Assembly: GCA_003225295.1 (NCBI GenBank)
Contig: QHYZ01000055.1
Span: 1-64,000 of the forward strand
Length of the DNA stretch: 64,000 nucleotides
Source of the DNA: Acidobacteriota bacterium
GTDB lineage: Bacteria > Acidobacteriota > Terriglobia > Acidiferrales > UBA7541
Reading direction: 5' to 3'
Shown: in pieces, positions 62,750-64,000 of the stretch
Numbering within the stretch: position 1 is the first letter of the stretch
Layout: each line of letters starts with the position of its first letter
Position numbers and translations under genes: made by a program
Notes under the pieces: model-generated
What the model saw: the letters and a program-made list of their open reading frames with translations, nothing else
Databases searched by the model: none
What the model was told of the DNA's origin: nothing

Positions 62750-62777
62750 ATAATATTACGATACGCTATTTTGTCAA
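62750..62777 (-). promoter_or_regulatory. Sigma-70-type promoter of the XRE-flotillin-PspA cluster
   Basis: On the minus strand, a consensus -35 TTGACA (62772-62777) and -10 TATTAT (62750-62755) are separated by 16 nt in an AT-rich patch that contrasts with the GC-rich surroundings. Confidence 0.75.
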
Positions 62778-62831
62778 GGGGAAAATTAGACCTGTTTTCA
62801 ACAACTTACACGCAATCTTTCGGATGGTTGC

Positions 62832-64000
62832 CTATTCTGGCTTGCGGAGGGATTGCAGATCGATTCCCAGTTGCTGGCACTTCTTATACAGGTGGCTGCG
62901 CTCGAGACCCAAGGCCCGCGCTACGTTGGTCATATGGAAGTTGCAGCGCCGCAGTTCGGCCAGCATCACTTCCCTTTCGAAAGCTTCCGCGCGCTCGGCC
63001 AGCGTGGCCCCCGAACTGCCCGCCGAAAAGGCTGATGGGCCGCCAGGCGGAGCGTCTGCAGGAGGAAGAACGAGGCGGACATCCGCAGCCGCCACGTTTT
63101 CGCCCAAGGCCAGCAAACTGAGACGTTCCACGACGTTGCGGAGTTCACGGACATTTCCGGGCCAGCCGTACTTACGCAATTCCCCGATGGCTTCTTCGGT
63201 GAAAATTTTCTCTTTCCAGCCGTTTTGCGCCGCCACCTGGCGCGTGAAATGGCTGACCAGTTCGGGAAAATCCTCCAGGCGCTCGCCTAAGGGCGGCAGC
63301 GTCAACGGAAAAACATAAATACGGTGAAAAAGATCGCGTCGAAAGGCGTTCTGCTTCACCAGATCTTCCAGGTTGCGATGCGTGGCAACCACCACGCGCA
63401 CATTCACTTTGATGGGTTTGTCGCCGCCGACGCGCTCGACCTCTCCTTCTTCCAGCACGCGCAGTAGCTTCGCCTGCATGCCCACCGGCATGTCGCCGAT
63501 TTCATCCAGAAAAAGCGTCCCGCCGTCGGCTTGTTCGAATTTGCCTAAATGCTTGACCGCGGCGCCGGTGAAAGCACCCTTTTCGTGGCCAAAGAGCTCT
63601 GATTCAATCAATTCCGCGGGCACGGCCGCGCAATTCAGGGTGATGAACGGGTGCTCCTGCCGCGGCGATTTTTCATGGATCGCGCGCGCCACCAGCTCCT
63701 TGCCCGTGCCCGTCGCGCCGAGAATGCACACACGCGTTTCGCTCGCCGCGACACGATCGATCTGGGCCATCAACTTCTTCATTGCTGGACCAGAACCCAC
63801 CAGCTCGTGTTTTCCCAGGCGATGGCGCAGTTCGCGGTTCTCATCTTCGAGCCGCGACAAGCGCAGCGCATTCTCTACGGTCACAAGCAGTTTCTCGGTG
63901 GAAAGCGGTTTCTCCAGGAAATCAAGCGCGCCCAGTTTCGTGGCTTTCACCGCCATCTCGATATTTGCTTGCCCGGAAATGAGCACGATGGGCGTCTTCA
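62832..64000 (-). CDS. Sigma-54-dependent response regulator, NtrX-like (5' truncated)
   Basis: The coding frame continues beyond the right edge; the phospho-acceptor Asp lies outside the window. What remains is the end of a receiver domain (SGQANIEMAVKATKLGALDF, LEKPLS, the pattern of NtrX), the AAA+ domain with GATGTGKE, GAFTGA and TLFLDEIGDM, and a C-terminal Fis-type HTH (FHMTNVARALGLERSHLYKK). It activates sigma-54 promoters, and NtrX-type proteins usually pair with a membrane kinase (NtrY). The gene ends 54 nt upstream of the XRE promoter on the same strand; no terminator separates them, so read-through is possible. Confidence 0.92.
   Translation of the reverse strand, partial: KTPIVLISGQANIEMAVKATKLGALDFLEKPLSTEKLLVTVENALRLSRLEDENRELRHRLGKHELVGSGPAMKKLMAQIDRVAASETRVCILGATGTGKELVARAIHEKSPRQEHPFITLNCAAVPAELIESELFGHEKGAFTGAAVKHLGKFEQADGGTLFLDEIGDMPVGMQAKLLRVLEEGEVERVGGDKPIKVNVRVVVATHRNLEDLVKQNAFRRDLFHRIYVFPLTLPPLGERLEDFPELVSHFTRQVAAQNGWKEKIFTEEAIGELRKYGWPGNVRELRNVVERLSLLALGENVAAADVRLVLPPADAPPGGPSAFSAGSSGATLAERAEAFEREVMLAELRRCNFHMTNVARALGLERSHLYKKCQQLGIDLQSLRKPE

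Overview
The window looks like chromosomal DNA of an acidobacterium (Acidobacteriota). GC is high, coding density is high, and several families are typical of that phylum: an Oar-type TonB-dependent receptor, two ADOP permeases behind a PadR regulator, many secreted proteins with TrbI-like or HTH-free architectures, and a large number of signalling proteins. No rRNA, tRNA, CRISPR array, insertion sequence or prophage was recognised. Both ends cut a gene: the receptor at the left and a sigma-54 response regulator at the right.

Layout. 1-6.3 kb: C-terminal part of the TonB receptor, a strong terminator, rmuC, then two unknown envelope proteins on the minus strand. 6.3-12.3 kb: a signalling block made of a GAF/HD-GYP protein facing a PP2C phosphatase, a double-FHA protein and a CHASE2-cyclase. 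12.6-18.6 kb: a tripartite RND efflux operon in the order pump, adaptor, outer-membrane lipoprotein. 18.6-25.4 kb: a class A beta-lactamase-like serine hydrolase with altered motifs, a small charged secreted protein, a dipeptidyl peptidase IV, HIT, RlpA, a small coiled-coil protein and a zinc-ribbon rhomboid protease. 25.5-29.8 kb: a small conserved protein, a CDP-alcohol phosphatidyltransferase, both subunits of a succinyl-CoA:3-ketoacid-type CoA transferase, and an exported amidohydrolase.

30-36.5 kb: an aromatic amino acid cluster on the minus strand, transcribed trpC-trpF-trpB-trpA-chorismate mutase-DAHP synthase-tyrA. It links entry to the shikimate pathway with late tryptophan and tyrosine steps but lacks trpE, trpG and trpD. 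36.5-40.4 kb: an inositol-monophosphatase-family enzyme, a DUF488 protein, a PEP mutase/isocitrate lyase-family enzyme, a family 5 uracil-DNA glycosylase and the first of three related TrbI-like exported proteins. 40.9-44.8 kb: NtrC-type regulator, histidine kinase and a lipoprotein. 44.9-48.5 kb: ThiO-like oxidase, two more TrbI-like proteins and a 66-residue protein.

48.9-54.6 kb: PadR regulator and two ADOP permeases, with a readable promoter and CTAGGA operator repeats. 54.8-59 kb: a PDZ-membrane-GAF-SpoIIE phosphatase, a small zinc-binding protein and a polysaccharide deacetylase. 59-62.8 kb: a probable membrane-stress operon, transcribed XRE regulator, NfeD/YqiJ-like protein, flotillin, small membrane protein, PspA, behind a clear sigma-70-type promoter with an adjacent dyad. 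An NtrX-like sigma-54 regulator runs off the right edge. The last module and the signalling block at 6-12 kb are the best candidates for under-described systems. All functional calls come from motif recognition by eye; no database search was run.
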